From Arthrobacter terricola (GTDB lineage: Bacteria > Actinomycetota > Actinomycetes > Actinomycetales > Micrococcaceae), in assembly GCF_004354015.1 (NCBI RefSeq), contig NZ_SMRU01000010.1, positions 97,281 to 161,280 of the forward strand: 64,000 nt of DNA, in the 5' to 3' direction. The notes under the pieces were generated by a model. The model saw only the letters and a program-made list of their open reading frames with translations, had not been told where the DNA came from and searched no databases. Shown one piece after another: positions 63,757 through 64,000 of the stretch (its first letter is position 1; every line of letters begins with the position of its first letter). Made by a program: the position numbers and the translations under genes.

Positions 63757-64000
63757 ATGGCCAATCGTCCTGCTGCTGCCCTGGGTCTTCGTGATGGTGA
63801 TTTTGAGGCGTTGAATCGTCTGTCCAGGTCCTCGGCGGGACGGGCGGGACTCGCCCAGCGGGCGCGGATCGTGCTGCTGGCCGCGGAGGGGCTGTCGAAC
63901 ACCGTGATCGCCGAGCGTGTCGGGGCGACACGGACGACGGTCATAGGGTGGCGCAGCCGGTACGAGTCCGCAGGGATTGCCGGGCTGCATGATCAGGACC
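63757..64000 (+). CDS. IS630-family transposase, N-terminal part (runs off window)
   Basis: The first 81 codons of a transposase whose remainder lies beyond the window. The visible part is the N-terminal helix-turn-helix of IS630/winged-helix transposases: FEALNRLSRSSAGRAGLAQRARIVLLAAEGLSNTVIAERVGATRTTVIGWRSRYESAGIAGLHDQD. The DDE catalytic domain is not seen. ATG has GGGAGGA 8 nt upstream. Its codon use is less G/C-biased at third positions (GCT, CTT, TTT, AAT) than the neighbouring MFS gene, fitting a mobile origin. Confidence 0.88.
   Translation, partial: MANRPAAALGLRDGDFEALNRLSRSSAGRAGLAQRARIVLLAAEGLSNTVIAERVGATRTTVIGWRSRYESAGIAGLHDQD

Overview
The window is 64 kb of dense, high-G+C chromosomal DNA from an actinobacterium. 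Gene order (eno-ftsB-DUF501-ppx-subtilase; sdhCDAB beside a mannose-1-phosphate guanylyltransferase), GTG/TTG starts, a ZTP riboswitch at glyA and many leaderless-looking promoters point to the Micrococcaceae, most likely an Arthrobacter/Paenarthrobacter-type soil bacterium. This assignment is by resemblance; no search was run.

Layout. 0-3.5 kb: galactose genes (galM divergent from galT-galK). 3.5-5.7 kb: thiolase and a Bax-inhibitor-1 protein. 5.8-11 kb: branched-chain amino acid ABC transporter livKHMGF with an internal terminator after livK, then a short tRNA-Leu(UAA). 11-20 kb: an ACT-GNAT fusion, NDH-2, mycosin-like protease, Ppx/GppA, DUF501, FtsB, enolase, MazG. 20-30 kb: nucleoside salvage (add, deoA, cdd and a BMP-type nucleoside ABC transporter) with two DedA proteins. 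30.3-32.5 kb: a complete-looking group II intron with an endonuclease-less reverse transcriptase, inserted just past a terminator hairpin. 32.5-34.6 kb: ohrR-ohr-oxidoreductase peroxide operon with visible operators. 34.6-43.5 kb: M20 amidohydrolase, manC, sdhCDAB, alpha/beta hydrolase, a BrkB-family protein overlapping a 2H phosphoesterase. 43.5-51 kb: trpS, xthA, a membrane protein, a drug-type ABC-2 exporter, a SHOCT protein and a two-component system. 51-55 kb: one-carbon genes folD, glyA (ZTP riboswitch) and purU, then a methyltransferase and a gamma-carbonic-anhydrase-like protein. 55.7-62 kb: amine oxidase, APC permease, alanine racemase and PucR regulator. 62-64 kb: VOC protein, MFS transporter, and the start of an IS630-type transposase cut by the window edge.

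The genes are mostly core metabolism. The most unusual material is regulatory: at least fifteen starts sit 6-8 nt after a TANNNT box (predicted leaderless mRNAs); an OhrR operator lies exactly in the -35/-10 spacer; the sdhC promoter is wrapped in nested inverted repeats; an 18-bp palindromic motif occurs on both sides of the two-component operon; and a CRP-like palindrome lies upstream of livK. I saw no clearly unprecedented multi-gene system. The strongest candidates for follow-up are these regulatory architectures and the intron that separates the peroxide operon from its likely terminator.
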